NCBI GenBank assembly: GCA_002708845.1
Contig: PAPI01000024.1
Location: forward strand, 310,001-374,000
DNA length: 64,000 nt
Direction: 5' to 3'
Source of the DNA: Leeuwenhoekiella sp.
GTDB lineage: Bacteria; Bacteroidota; Bacteroidia; Flavobacteriales; Flavobacteriaceae
A model generated the notes under the pieces. It had not been told where the DNA came from and made no database searches. It was given only the letters and a program-made list of their open reading frames with translations. Shown here one piece after another: positions 55,662 to 64,000 of this stretch; positions within the stretch are counted from its first letter, which is position 1; the number at the start of each line of letters is the position of its first letter. The translations under genes were made by a program, and so were the position numbers.

Positions 55662-56562
55662 AACGCTTCTTGCTGTAGTAGGCCCCACGGCCATAGGTAA
55701 AACTGCCCTTGGTATTAAGCTCGCCAATCATTTTAATACTGAAATACTTTCGGCAGATTCCAGACAGTTCTTTAAAGAAATGAGCATCGGTACTGCAGTA
55801 CCTTCATCTGAAGAATTAAATGCCGCTACTCATCATTTTATTCAGCATATTTCAATCAATGATACGTATAATGTAGGCCTTTTTGAAGCAGATGCATTAT
55901 CTAAATTGAAGCATCTTTTTAAAAATCAAGACTATGTAGTGTTGGTTGGAGGTTCAGGATTGTATGTAGATGCTGTAATATCCGGACTCGATGATTTTCC
56001 GGAGGTAGATATTAAAATAAGAGAAGAACTGAAGGAAAAACTCGAATATGTCGGTATTGAAAGTTTACAACACGAACTTAAAACACTCGATCCCGATCAC
56101 TATAAGAGCATGGATATTAATAATCCGCAGCGGCTTATACGAGCTCTTGAAATATGTATAGGCACCGGGAAACCTTATTCCTCATTCACAGCACAAAAAC
56201 GTGTAAAGAGAAATTTCCAATCTTTGAAAATTGGGTTGACTGCAGATCGCAAACTTATTTACGACCGCATTAACAATAGGGTTGACCTGATGGTTGAAAA
56301 TGGCCTTATTGAAGAAGCCGAATCCCTCTTTGCTCAAAGACACCTTAATGCTTTACAGACTGTAGGTTACCGTGAATTATTTGCTCACTTTGAAGGTAAA
56401 TACGACCTGGAAACCGCTATTTCTGAAATCAAGAAGAATACCAGAAGATTTGCTAAACGCCAGTTGACCTGGTATCGCAGGGATGATTCAATACTTTGGT
56501 ATGAACATACCACTCCTGTTGAAGAAATTATTGAAGCAATAGAAAGAAAAGTGTCTCTGTAG
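55654..56562 (+). CDS. miaA: tRNA dimethylallyltransferase
   Basis: A 302-residue MiaA. The P-loop VVGPTAIGKTALGIK, SADSRQFFKEMSIGTA, LVGGSGLYVDAVISG and PQRLIRALEI are diagnostic. It adds a dimethylallyl group to N6 of A37 in tRNAs that read UNN codons. I start at ATG 55654 because the P-loop lies at the front; the longer frame from 55513 runs through the channel gene in another phase. Its stop overlaps the inverted repeat that terminates the transcript. Confidence 0.96.
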   Translation: MNKTLLAVVGPTAIGKTALGIKLANHFNTEILSADSRQFFKEMSIGTAVPSSEELNAATHHFIQHISINDTYNVGLFEADALSKLKHLFKNQDYVVLVGGSGLYVDAVISGLDDFPEVDIKIREELKEKLEYVGIESLQHELKTLDPDHYKSMDINNPQRLIRALEICIGTGKPYSSFTAQKRVKRNFQSLKIGLTADRKLIYDRINNRVDLMVENGLIEEAESLFAQRHLNALQTVGYRELFAHFEGKYDLETAISEIKKNTRRFAKRQLTWYRRDDSILWYEHTTPVEEIIEAIERKVSL

Positions 56563-56581
56563 CAGAGACACTTTTTCTTTT
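56547..56581. terminator. Bidirectional terminator between miaA and the response regulator
   Basis: AAAGTGTCTCTG-tag-CAGAGACACTTT is a perfect inverted repeat with a T-run on the plus side and an A-run on the left; it begins inside the last codons of miaA and also serves the converging response regulator gene. Confidence 0.93.
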
Positions 56582-56588
56582 ACCACTA

Positions 56589-57308
56589 TTATTTCTTTTC
56601 TTCTTCGTTTTTCACTACGAGACGGAAACCTTCTCCGTGAATGTTAAGTATTTCTACTGAATCATCACGCTTCAGATACTTACGCAATTTAGCGATATAA
56701 ACATCCATACTTCTGGAAGTAAAGTAGTTGTCATCACGCCAAATCTTAGTAAGAGCAAGCTCTCGAGGCATCAAATCATTTTCGTGCAAAGCCAAAAGGC
56801 GTAATAATTCGTTTTCTTTGGGAGAAAGTTTATTTGGCTCTTCGTCCTTATAGGTAAGAAAACGCAGTTTTGAATTCAAGAAAAAATTACCGATCTGAAA
56901 CTCAAACTGTTTGCTATCTGCAACAGAATCTGTTGCTTTGCGCATCATGATCGCCTTGATTTTCATCAATAAAACTTCACTATCAAAAGGCTTATTTAAA
57001 TAATCATCTGCACCTACTTTGTAACCTTTAAGTACATCTTCTTTCATAGCTTTCGCGGTCAAGAAAATAATTGGCACATCTTCGTTTTTCTCGCGTATTT
57101 CTTTAGCTAAAGTGAAGCCATCCTTATAAGGCATCATTACATCAAGAATACAAAGATCGAAATCGTCTTTCTTAAATTTTTCAAAGCCTTCCATTCCGTT
57201 CTTGGCGTGCGTAACGTCATAATCATTCATAGAAAGATAGTCTTTCAGGACTGTTCCAAAATTTGGATCATCTTCTACGAGTAAGATTTTTTTGTTTTCT
57301 GTTTCCAT
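56589..57308 (-). CDS. OmpR-family response regulator (RprY-like)
   Basis: A 239-residue regulator. Receiver domain 1-125 has the acidic pair EDD, the phospho-acceptor Asp56 (DLCILDVMMP) and the Lys in LNKPF; the OmpR/PhoB winged helix occupies about 140-232 (LSPKENELLRLL, RSMDVYIAKLRKYL). It is directly downstream of a histidine kinase (5-bp gap) and forms a pair resembling RprX/RprY of Bacteroides. The genes it controls are not known. Confidence 0.93.
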   Translation of the reverse strand: METENKKILLVEDDPNFGTVLKDYLSMNDYDVTHAKNGMEGFEKFKKDDFDLCILDVMMPYKDGFTLAKEIREKNEDVPIIFLTAKAMKEDVLKGYKVGADDYLNKPFDSEVLLMKIKAIMMRKATDSVADSKQFEFQIGNFFLNSKLRFLTYKDEEPNKLSPKENELLRLLALHENDLMPRELALTKIWRDDNYFTSRSMDVYIAKLRKYLKRDDSVEILNIHGEGFRLVVKNEEEKK

Positions 57309-57313
57309 GTTGT

Positions 57314-58885
57314 TTAAGATATTAGTGGTAATTTAATTATAAAGGTACTTCCCTTTCCTTTCTCGCTTTGTACCCAGATTTCACCTGCGTGATCCTCTAC
57401 AATACGTTTAGCATAAGAAAGGCCAAGACCGTGACCCTTTACGTTATGAATATCGCCGGTATGTTCGCGATAAAATTTGTCAAATATTTTTTTCTGAACC
57501 TGTTTGCTCATCCCGTCTCCCTGATCTTTTATTTTCACGAGAATAAAATTCTTAAGATTCTCGGTGTAAATGTCAATTTTAGGGGGTTCAGAAGAGTATT
57601 TTACAGCATTATCAAGAATGTTGACCAGTACATTTGTAAAATGTGATTCGTTTGCCAGTACTGATGATTTAACGGCTCCCAGGTGTTGTTTCACATAACC
57701 CTCCCTGTCTTCAACGTGCAATTCTATATGCGTTACGGCATCTTCAATAAGATCGTGTAGCTTCAAACGCTCCTTCTTGATATCAAGCTCATTTTTTTCC
57801 AGTTTTGAAATGCGTAATACATTTTCCACCTGAGCGTGCATACGCTTGTTTTCCTCGCGTATCATCCCCATATAGCGGTTAAGCATCTCGGGATTACTCG
57901 ATACTTTTGGATTACGAATAGAATCAAGTGCAAGGTTTATCGTAGCAATAGGAGTCTTAAACTCATGCGTCATATTATTTATAAAATCGGTCTTGATTTG
58001 AGAAATCTGACGCTGCTTAACCAACTGTTGTAAAGCGCTGCTGTATGCTATAACAATAATTAAAGTAAAGAGTATACTCAAACCGCCCATTCCTATTACC
58101 GAGGATACAACGTATTTCTTTTCTCCCGGAAAATTAGCTACCAGCTGATAGTCACTATTCCCTTCACTATCTGTAAAAAGTGGTACACTAAAATTTTGCT
58201 CTGGAGATTCCATATCAAAATCTTCAGATCGTACATTGGTAACCAGATTATTACTGTAAACGGCATACTCAAACTTCGTATCCATATCACGCTCAGCAAG
58301 CTCCATAGTCAAAAGACGTGATATATCTTCATCAGATACCCGCTTATGAATAGGGATTTTACGGGTTATATACATAACAGCCTGCTCAATATTGAAACGC
58401 TCAATTTCACTTAAATCTGACATCCTGTTGAGAATGTTTGTGCGATCAACCTCCGATTTATCGATATCGTTATTATCAATAATCTGCGTGTATTGACGTT
58501 GTAAATAACGTTTAAAACGAATACTATCTACTTCGTAGTCTAAAACTGGTGCGCTAAGCTTATAATTTTGCTCAACAATACTGTTTCTGAAAATTTGAGA
58601 CTCATTGGTAAGACTATCATCGGTCTTGTAAACCAGGTCATACAAACTTATATCATCTGGTATTCCTAAACTGTCGCGTATACGCAAAACAGGATTGTAC
58701 CATGTATTCACCTCTTTAATCTGAATCTCGCGAGCAACATCTTTAAGCACCTGTCTTGCATTAAAAGCAAATTGACCACGCTTGGCTTCAATGCTGTTAG
58801 AAATCCAATATCCCTGAACAAATATGATACCTATGAGCGACAGGCTCATAAGTACAACCAGCAGGACAAAGAGATTTCTATTCAT
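57314..58885 (-). CDS. Sensor histidine kinase (RprX-like)
   Basis: A 523-residue membrane kinase. Two TM helices (about 5-27 and 264-285) border an extracytoplasmic domain of about 235 residues with no recognised ligand motif. HisKA has the acceptor His307 in MTHEFKTP; the HATPase has the N box ILDNAVKYS, the G1 box KDQGDGM and GHGLGLSYAKR. It is 5 bp upstream of the response regulator gene. TACATTTG (complement of 58891-58898) is an exact -7 box close to the start codon. Confidence 0.94.
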   Translation of the reverse strand: MNRNLFVLLVVLMSLSLIGIIFVQGYWISNSIEAKRGQFAFNARQVLKDVAREIQIKEVNTWYNPVLRIRDSLGIPDDISLYDLVYKTDDSLTNESQIFRNSIVEQNYKLSAPVLDYEVDSIRFKRYLQRQYTQIIDNNDIDKSEVDRTNILNRMSDLSEIERFNIEQAVMYITRKIPIHKRVSDEDISRLLTMELAERDMDTKFEYAVYSNNLVTNVRSEDFDMESPEQNFSVPLFTDSEGNSDYQLVANFPGEKKYVVSSVIGMGGLSILFTLIIVIAYSSALQQLVKQRQISQIKTDFINNMTHEFKTPIATINLALDSIRNPKVSSNPEMLNRYMGMIREENKRMHAQVENVLRISKLEKNELDIKKERLKLHDLIEDAVTHIELHVEDREGYVKQHLGAVKSSVLANESHFTNVLVNILDNAVKYSSEPPKIDIYTENLKNFILVKIKDQGDGMSKQVQKKIFDKFYREHTGDIHNVKGHGLGLSYAKRIVEDHAGEIWVQSEKGKGSTFIIKLPLIS

Positions 58886-58890
58886 AGGCC

Positions 58891-58898
58891 CAAATGTA
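58891..58898 (-). promoter_or_regulatory. -7 box of the sensor kinase/response regulator operon
   Basis: Minus-strand TACATTTG matches TAnnTTTG, six bases before the start codon, which would make the transcript nearly leaderless if this box is used. No -33 at the expected distance. Confidence 0.35.
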
Positions 58899-58951
58899 TA
58901 ATTTTAACATTTAAGGCTTTGGTGGTTTAACCAAATGTTAACAAGACCAAC

Positions 58952-59545
58952 CTATGTATTTATGCGGTCTCCGAGAAGTTTAGAATGAATTTTTTCAGCT
59001 TGTTTCTTGCTGATGGAAAGTTCAATATTCTCAATGACGAAATCGGCAAGAGGAATTTTTCTGGCATCACTCCACTGCTTATTCATGCGATCCTTAACAT
59101 CTTCAACTGAGGTGCCGTCCCGTTCAACCACGCGTTTAATACGCAAGGCTTCGGGAGCCGTAACGAGAATTACCGCATCGCAATCTGCAGCGTTTCCATT
59201 TTCAAAAAGAATAGCAGCCTCCTTTAAAACATAAGGCGCGTGTTGCTCTTTTACCCAAAATTTAAAATGCTGCTTAACTGCCGGGTGCACTATAGCATTA
59301 AGTTTATCAAGAAGCTTTTGATCTTTAAAAACACGAGAAGCTACAAAGGCGCGATCCAGTTTCTCGCTTTTATATGCCTCATCTCCCAATAAGGCCGTTA
59401 TTTTTTTAACCAGCGCGGGTGAATGCATCAAAGCTTTAGCTTCAGCATCTGCATAGTATACCGGTATCCCAAACGTACTATTAAAATACCGCGCAAGGGT
59501 CGTTTTTCCGCTACCTATTCCTCCCGTGATCCCTACAATTTTCAT
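58952..59545 (-). CDS. coaE: Dephospho-CoA kinase
   Basis: A 197-residue kinase with the P-loop GGIGSGKTTLARYF at residues 7-20 and the VVERDGTSVEDVKDRMNKQW lid region. It phosphorylates dephospho-CoA in the last step of CoA synthesis. Its ATG overlaps the stop of the YbbR gene by 4 bp, so the two are coupled. Length is normal. Downstream is the sensor kinase operon, 66 bp away. Confidence 0.96.
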   Translation of the reverse strand: MKIVGITGGIGSGKTTLARYFNSTFGIPVYYADAEAKALMHSPALVKKITALLGDEAYKSEKLDRAFVASRVFKDQKLLDKLNAIVHPAVKQHFKFWVKEQHAPYVLKEAAILFENGNAADCDAVILVTAPEALRIKRVVERDGTSVEDVKDRMNKQWSDARKIPLADFVIENIELSISKKQAEKIHSKLLGDRINT

Positions 59546-60483
59546 TTGATAAGCAAATATTGCACTGTACTCTCACTTAGTCGAATGTCCCGCACAAAAT
59601 CCGGGGCTTCTGCCACCTGAGGAGTTAGCGATGTAGACAAACTATCTGTTTCTTTAAAATCAACAACAACTCTAAAGTCTGATGATTTCACCTGTTCATA
59701 ATTTGACAGGTTGACATTAAAAATAACATTGATTCGTTTGGGAAAAACTTTGGCCGAGACGCCAGCCGGCACATTGATTAATTGAAGAGGTACCGTGACG
59801 TTTCCTTCTGTAAATTTATCGACATCCAGGCTGTAAGCCACAGTGTTTGGAGTAATCTCTACTAATGGAATATTTTTAGAAAGGCCTACAGATAAATTCC
59901 CCTCCTGATTTGTACGTACGTCTTCAAGTTGAATCTGCGAAACTACGCCTAAAATCGAATCGAGTTCAGATTGCGGCCCCCTTACCATAACACTATCCGG
60001 TTCTAAAACCAAACCTTTAAGACTACCATAGCCCGCAGCGAAAGTAAGATCTGCCTGTACTTGTACTGGCACGCGCTTTTCAAAATTACGATCCAGATCA
60101 AAGAAAACGGTATCCGGTTTAAAAGACGTGATGCTACTCCCACTTAAACTACCCTTCAACGCGTCATTTTCGGTATTGAAAACATAAAAATAACGATCAT
60201 TTTTACGAGATAAGGCTGATAGATCAATAGGAAAATCCTGAGAAAAGAACCGGTATTTGAAATAATCGTAGCCACTAGCCTTACCTGTTACCTTTACACT
60301 TTCCGCAGAGCTTGATTTTAAAATCAGGTCATCGGGAAGGTTTTGAAAAGTAAGCGGAATAGTAACCGAAAACGTAAAGTTTCGGTTGAGTTTTATCATT
60401 ACCGAAATTGTCGCAGTGACCAGTAAAATGGTTATAAAAACCCGAAGGTTTGCCTTTCTATTTTTACTATTTCGGTTTGACAT
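59542..60483 (-). CDS. YbbR-domain membrane protein
   Basis: A 313-residue protein with one N-terminal membrane helix (about 14-30) and repeated YbbR-type beta domains (FTFSVTIPLTFQNLPDDL, ERKVPVQV-like strands and VMVRGPQSELDSI). YbbR in Firmicutes (CdaR) regulates the diadenylate cyclase CdaA; no cdaA lies here, so that role is only a possibility. It overlaps coaE by 4 bp and follows the glycosyltransferase gene by 23 bp. Confidence 0.85.
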   Translation of the reverse strand: MSNRNSKNRKANLRVFITILLVTATISVMIKLNRNFTFSVTIPLTFQNLPDDLILKSSSAESVKVTGKASGYDYFKYRFFSQDFPIDLSALSRKNDRYFYVFNTENDALKGSLSGSSITSFKPDTVFFDLDRNFEKRVPVQVQADLTFAAGYGSLKGLVLEPDSVMVRGPQSELDSILGVVSQIQLEDVRTNQEGNLSVGLSKNIPLVEITPNTVAYSLDVDKFTEGNVTVPLQLINVPAGVSAKVFPKRINVIFNVNLSNYEQVKSSDFRVVVDFKETDSLSTSLTPQVAEAPDFVRDIRLSESTVQYLLIK

Positions 60484-60506
60484 AGCAGGTATCTGATGCT
60501 GTAAAC

Positions 60507-61505
60507 TTAGTCAAAAAATAAGTGAGGAAAGCTTTGCCTGGCGTCCTTTTTAAGAAGTCTAATTTTAACGAAAGACTCTAAAAAACCCAAACCATAACCG
60601 GTAAATTGAACTAAAACTGCCACAATTGAAAGTAATCCTATATAAACATTGCGTGTTACCAAAGTCGCATGAATTAAAATAAGCATAAGATAGCTCAGTA
60701 CAAGGTATAGAGGTGCCAAATATCCAAAAGCAGCAAATATCAAACTCGCCAGCACTCCACATACAAATAGGGTAGGAAACCAAAACGTGATTTTGGCTGT
60801 TTGCGGATGCCAGCTATTCAGTATGGGTCTTACCAGACCGAACTTACGAACCTGAGTATAAAACTTCGACCACGAGATCCGCCTCTTGTGATATACGAAA
60901 GCATCTGCCAATAGCCGCGAGTTAAAACCTAACTTCCAAAGTCTGATAGTTAAGTCGGGGTCCTCGCCCGGATGAATGCGCCCAAAACCTCCTGAAGCTT
61001 CAAATGCTTTTTTTGAGATACCCATATTAAAACTACGAGGCTCAAACGTACCGGCAGCAGCTTTTTTCCCGCGAATGCCGCCTGTGGTTAACAGTGAAGT
61101 CATGCTGTAATTGATAGCCTTTTGGAGCGATGTAAAATCGTCTCGCGCGGCATCTGGCCCTCCATAAAAATCACAGTAATCTCTGGATAAACATTCACTT
61201 ACCTCACTCAGATAATGCGAAGGAATAACGCAATCACTGTCAAAAATGATAAAGAAGTTCCCTTTTGCCTTTCGCATTCCAAAATTGCGTGAGTCGCCCG
61301 GACCAGAATTTTCTTTGAAGAAATAGGAAATATCCAATTCTGGAAAATCTGAAATAACCTTCTCAGAGGTATCAGTCGAACCATCCTCTACCAAAACCAC
61401 ATCAAAAGGGTCGCTATAATCCTGTGCATTGAGACTTTGCAACAATTCGCGCACCTCATCTGGACGGTTATATACCGGTATAACTATGGAAAAAAACAAG
61501 GTCAT
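60507..61505 (-). CDS. Family 2 glycosyltransferase, membrane-associated
   Basis: A 332-residue GT2 enzyme. The catalytic core opens with FSIVIPVYNRPDEVRELL and includes VLVEDGSTDTS and the metal-binding IIFDSDCVIP. About four hydrophobic segments between 235 and 315 suggest membrane association. It transfers a sugar to an unknown acceptor, likely for surface polysaccharide or glycolipid. It stands between fabI and the YbbR gene, not in a polysaccharide cluster. Confidence 0.9.
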   Translation of the reverse strand: MTLFFSIVIPVYNRPDEVRELLQSLNAQDYSDPFDVVLVEDGSTDTSEKVISDFPELDISYFFKENSGPGDSRNFGMRKAKGNFFIIFDSDCVIPSHYLSEVSECLSRDYCDFYGGPDAARDDFTSLQKAINYSMTSLLTTGGIRGKKAAAGTFEPRSFNMGISKKAFEASGGFGRIHPGEDPDLTIRLWKLGFNSRLLADAFVYHKRRISWSKFYTQVRKFGLVRPILNSWHPQTAKITFWFPTLFVCGVLASLIFAAFGYLAPLYLVLSYLMLILIHATLVTRNVYIGLLSIVAVLVQFTGYGLGFLESFVKIRLLKKDARQSFPHLFFD

Positions 61506-61563
61506 TACAAAATAGCTGACAAATTAAACAGGGCTTCCTTTTCTATACAAACTTAAAATGAAA

Positions 61564-61592
61564 ATGCCCGAAAACACAAGGGTCTCGGGCAT
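61564..61592 (-). terminator. Terminator downstream of fabI
   Basis: ATGCCCGA (61564-61571) and TCGGGCAT (61585-61592) form a hairpin with a 13-base loop and A/T-rich flanks; on the minus strand the T-run follows. Confidence 0.7.
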
Positions 61593-61613
61593 CATTAACT
61601 TTTTGATGTCGTT

Positions 61614-62438
61614 TTATTTCTCTTGCTTATCTACAAAAGCTTCCATTACTGCATCACTTACTCCCATATTGCTAAATCCGCCATCATGGAATAAATTCTG
61701 TAAGGTTACTTTTTTGGTCAAATCAGAAAATAAAGATACCGTGTAGTCTGCACAATCCTGAGCAGTAGCATTACCCAACGGACTCATTTTTTCTGCATAC
61801 GCGATAAAACCATCAAAACCTTTTACGCCCTGACCTGCAGTAGTAGGCGTTGGTGATTGCGAAATAGTATTAACGCGTACTTTTTTATCACGCCCAAAGA
61901 AATACCCAAAACTGCGAGCAATGCTTTCTAAATAAGCCTTGTTATCTGCCATGTCATTATAATCCGGGAATACACGTTGCGCTGCCATATAGGTAAGTGC
62001 TACAATACTTCCCCACTCATTCATCGCATCCTGCTTGTATAAAACCTGCATGGTTTTGTGAAAGGACATCGCACTTACATCTGTTCCCTTTTGAGTCCAG
62101 TCGTAATTCTGATCTGTATAGTGCTTGCCCTTACGTACGTTGATTGACATACCAATACTGTGAAGTACAAAATCAAGCTTTCCGCCCAGTTCTTCTACCG
62201 CACCGGCCACAAGTTTCTCAAGATCTTCAATGGAAGTAGCGTCTGCAGGAATAACTTTAGAACCGGTTTTCTCAGCCAGTTTATTTATAGATCCCATACG
62301 CATAGCTATTGGAGCATTGGTAAGGACAAACGTGCCACCTTCTTCGTGCACACGCTCTGCGGTTTTCCAGGCAATAGAGTTCTCATCTAATGCGCCAAAA
62401 ATAATTCCTCGTTTTCCCTTAAGTAAATTATAAGACAT
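61614..62438 (-). CDS. fabI: Enoyl-[acyl-carrier-protein] reductase (NADH) FabI
   Basis: A 274-residue FabI. The NAD motif GIIFGALDENSIAW is at 11-24, FVLHSIG at 90-96, and the catalytic Tyr160/Lys167 lie in YNDMADNK (Tyr-x6-Lys). It reduces enoyl-ACP in each round of fatty-acid elongation. The length fits the family and the active site is complete. TATATTTG (complement of 62462-62469) is an exact -7 box 24 bp ahead of the start. Confidence 0.95.
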   Translation of the reverse strand: MSYNLLKGKRGIIFGALDENSIAWKTAERVHEEGGTFVLTNAPIAMRMGSINKLAEKTGSKVIPADATSIEDLEKLVAGAVEELGGKLDFVLHSIGMSINVRKGKHYTDQNYDWTQKGTDVSAMSFHKTMQVLYKQDAMNEWGSIVALTYMAAQRVFPDYNDMADNKAYLESIARSFGYFFGRDKKVRVNTISQSPTPTTAGQGVKGFDGFIAYAEKMSPLGNATAQDCADYTVSLFSDLTKKVTLQNLFHDGGFSNMGVSDAVMEAFVDKQEK

Positions 62439-62461
62439 AATAGTTGTTTAATTTAAGTCGT

Positions 62462-62469
62462 CAAATATA
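62462..62469 (-). promoter_or_regulatory. -7 box of fabI
   Basis: Minus-strand TATATTTG matches TAnnTTTG in the 38-bp gap between recN and fabI, so fabI can be transcribed on its own. The -33 element would fall inside recN and is not obvious. Confidence 0.4.
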
Positions 62470-62476
62470 CATTTTA

Positions 62477-64000
62477 TTAGTCAAGAAGTTGTCTTGCGTG
62501 CTCAAAAGCAGATTCTGAAGTTGCTTTACCTCCTAACATTTCTGCAAGTTCAACTACACGCTCCTCCTTGATTAATTCACGTATAGCCGTTGTGGTTTTG
62601 TGATCTTTATCTTCTTTATAGACTTTAAAATGCGCACTCCCCTGCCCTGCAATTTGTGGAAGATGCGTTATGCTAAGCAATTGCATACGCGAACCCATGG
62701 CTTTCATTATACGACCCATTTTTAATGCAACTTCCCCGCTTACTCCGGTATCAATCTCATCAAAAATCAACGTAGGTAGGTTAGCATAATCACTCAACAC
62801 CGATTTAATAGCTAACATAATTCGTGAAAGCTCTCCGCCCGAAGCGGCCTTTTTCAACTCCTGAGCACGCATACCTTTATTGGCAGTGAAGAGAAAGTGT
62901 AATTGATCTTTACCATTCTCCAGGAAAGATGCATTATCGGTTAAGCTTACATCAAAACGGGCGTTAGGCATACCCAAATCAACCAGAATTAAACGCAAAC
63001 GTTCGGTAAGTGCCGGTATCACCTCAGTACGCCGAGCCGTTAGTTTTTTAGCTAGTTCTTCAAGGTCTAGTTTAGCCTGAGCTATCTCCCGCTCAAGTCG
63101 TAAAATATCGGCATCCAGATTGGTTAATGACTGTACCTCTTCGTCCAGCTGCTCACGAATACTGATTAGTTCGTCTACTGTATCAACCTGATGTTTCTTC
63201 TGTAAATCGAAAATTAGCTTTAATCGGGTTTCAATTTTGGCCAGTTCTTCAGGGTCGCTTTCGGTATCTGATGCTAAATCATTGATGGTCTCAGCAATAT
63301 CTTCCAGCTCAATATGCGCGGCCTCTAATCTGCTGCTTAATTCGCTAAACTGATTTCCGAAACCTGCAAGCTTTGCTATCTTGACCTTAACACCTAATAA
63401 AAGATCATTTACACCCAGTTCATCCTGACTTAAGGTTTGATACGCTTCTGCTAAAGATTCGGTTATGACCTCAACATTATTAAGAGCCTCAAAAGAGGAC
63501 TCTAGTCCTTCCTGCTCACTGGGTTTTAAATTTGCAGCAAGTAACTCCTCCAGCAAATAAGACTTGTATTCTTCCTCCTTCTGGGCTTCTTCTTTTAGTT
63601 TACGCAGTTTTTTGAGTTCCTGCTCCTTCTTTCGGTACGTATGGTATAGCTTTTTATATGCCGATAAGTTTTCAGAATTTTCAGCAAAAGCATCAATTAC
63701 CTGAAACTGAAAGTCAAGATCAGTAACTTCAAGCGTCTGATGCTGGCTGTGAATATCTACCAGTCTTTCACCCAAAGCTCCCAATTGCTGCAGTGTAACC
63801 GGAGTATCATTTACAAACGCCCTGCTTTTACCGCTGGGTAAAATCTCTCGGCGTATGATGGTCTGAGCCTCATAATCCAGATCTTCTTGCTCAAATAGCT
63901 TTTTGAGGTCATAAGATTGAATATCGAAATGTGCTTCAATTATACATTTCTCTTCCGGATTACCAATACTGCTTAAATCGGCGCGCTTTCCTAAAATCAA
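62477..64000 (-). CDS. recN: DNA repair protein RecN, N-terminus beyond the window
   Basis: The last 507 residues of RecN; the gene enters from the right edge, so the first 40 or so residues with the Walker A loop are missing. The coiled-coil arms (for example AYKKLYHTYRKKEQELKKL), the ABC signature KKAASGGELSRIMLAIK and Walker B LIFDEIDTGVSGEVALKMG are present. RecN is an SMC-like ATPase that gathers DNA double-strand breaks for recombination. No frame defect is seen in the visible part. Confidence 0.95.
   Translation of the reverse strand: MILGKRADLSSIGNPEEKCIIEAHFDIQSYDLKKLFEQEDLDYEAQTIIRREILPSGKSRAFVNDTPVTLQQLGALGERLVDIHSQHQTLEVTDLDFQFQVIDAFAENSENLSAYKKLYHTYRKKEQELKKLRKLKEEAQKEEEYKSYLLEELLAANLKPSEQEGLESSFEALNNVEVITESLAEAYQTLSQDELGVNDLLLGVKVKIAKLAGFGNQFSELSSRLEAAHIELEDIAETINDLASDTESDPEELAKIETRLKLIFDLQKKHQVDTVDELISIREQLDEEVQSLTNLDADILRLEREIAQAKLDLEELAKKLTARRTEVIPALTERLRLILVDLGMPNARFDVSLTDNASFLENGKDQLHFLFTANKGMRAQELKKAASGGELSRIMLAIKSVLSDYANLPTLIFDEIDTGVSGEVALKMGRIMKAMGSRMQLLSITHLPQIAGQGSAHFKVYKEDKDHKTTTAIRELIKEERVVELAEMLGGKATSESAFEHARQLLD

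Noticed and set aside
1-64000. tRNA, rRNA, CRISPR array, insertion sequence or prophage
   Set aside because: Reading every gap showed no cloverleaf, repeat array, terminal inverted repeats or transposase motifs; the larger gaps are short or AT-rich without such structure.

Overview
The window comes from a member of the Bacteroidota, almost certainly family Flavobacteriaceae. Seen in the sequence: gldI (gliding motility), a protein with a type IX secretion sorting tail, a TamL/TamB pair, carboxypeptidase-regulatory-domain/TonB-dependent receptors, an RprX/RprY-like two-component pair, a 6S-Flavo-type RNA, almost no Shine-Dalgarno sequences, and repeated -7 boxes of the Bacteroidota type TAnnTTTG. 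The genus cannot be fixed from this window. No rRNA, tRNA, CRISPR array, intact insertion sequence, prophage or plasmid gene was found. Gene density is high and the content is mainly chromosomal housekeeping.

Layout. 1-2.7 kb: a gene fragment at the left edge, a decayed APC amino-acid permease, a KirBac-type K+ channel and a PAP2 phosphatase. 2.7-16.4 kb: the tamB-tamL operon, small and secreted unknowns, a lone ExbD-like protein, an orphan TPR hybrid histidine kinase and a WbqC-family protein. 16.4-22.9 kb (minus strand): a compact run of TPR membrane protein, ribH, small membrane protein, mutL, two rhomboids and an endonuclease/exonuclease/phosphatase-fold protein. 23-30 kb: recF with an overlapping lipoprotein and a DUF721 gene, ndk, a PhoD-like phosphatase, nrnA-gldI, a cyclophilin-FKBP fusion and a DUF4168 protein. 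30-34.7 kb: pepD, a pterin dehydratase, yebC, and a two-gene peptidoglycan-binding/membrane-protein module of unknown purpose.

34.7-37.1 kb (minus strand): a coiled-coil gene, zapA, 6S RNA and rny. 37.4-48.5 kb: M23 peptidase plus TonB receptor, a cysteine desulfurase, an Asp-rich lipoprotein, an Smr protein, a type IX cargo protein, two small membrane proteins and an alanine/glycine:cation symporter. 48.5-56.6 kb: phoH-purC, a SAM hydrolase family protein, a monooxygenase-fold protein, 3-hydroxybutyryl-CoA dehydrogenase, a YggS protein, a DEDDh-GIY-YIG nuclease, an ion channel with a zinc-ribbon tail, and miaA. 56.6-64 kb (minus strand): recN (cut by the window edge), fabI, a glycosyltransferase, a YbbR protein, coaE, and the sensor kinase/response regulator pair.

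How the genes work together. The main themes are envelope biogenesis (TamB/TamL, lipoprotein foldases, M23 peptidase, YbbR, FabI), DNA maintenance (RecF, MutL, RecN, DEDDh-GIY-YIG protein), RNA metabolism (RNase Y, 6S RNA, NrnA, PhoH, MiaA) and ion or signal handling (two K+-channel-like proteins, two histidine kinases). No clearly new multi-gene system is evident. The items most worth a second look are the peptidoglycan-binding protein with a His/SAGCQ motif and its membrane partner, the zapA-6S RNA-rny arrangement, and a MutL with degenerate nuclease motifs and a 12-bp tandem repeat.
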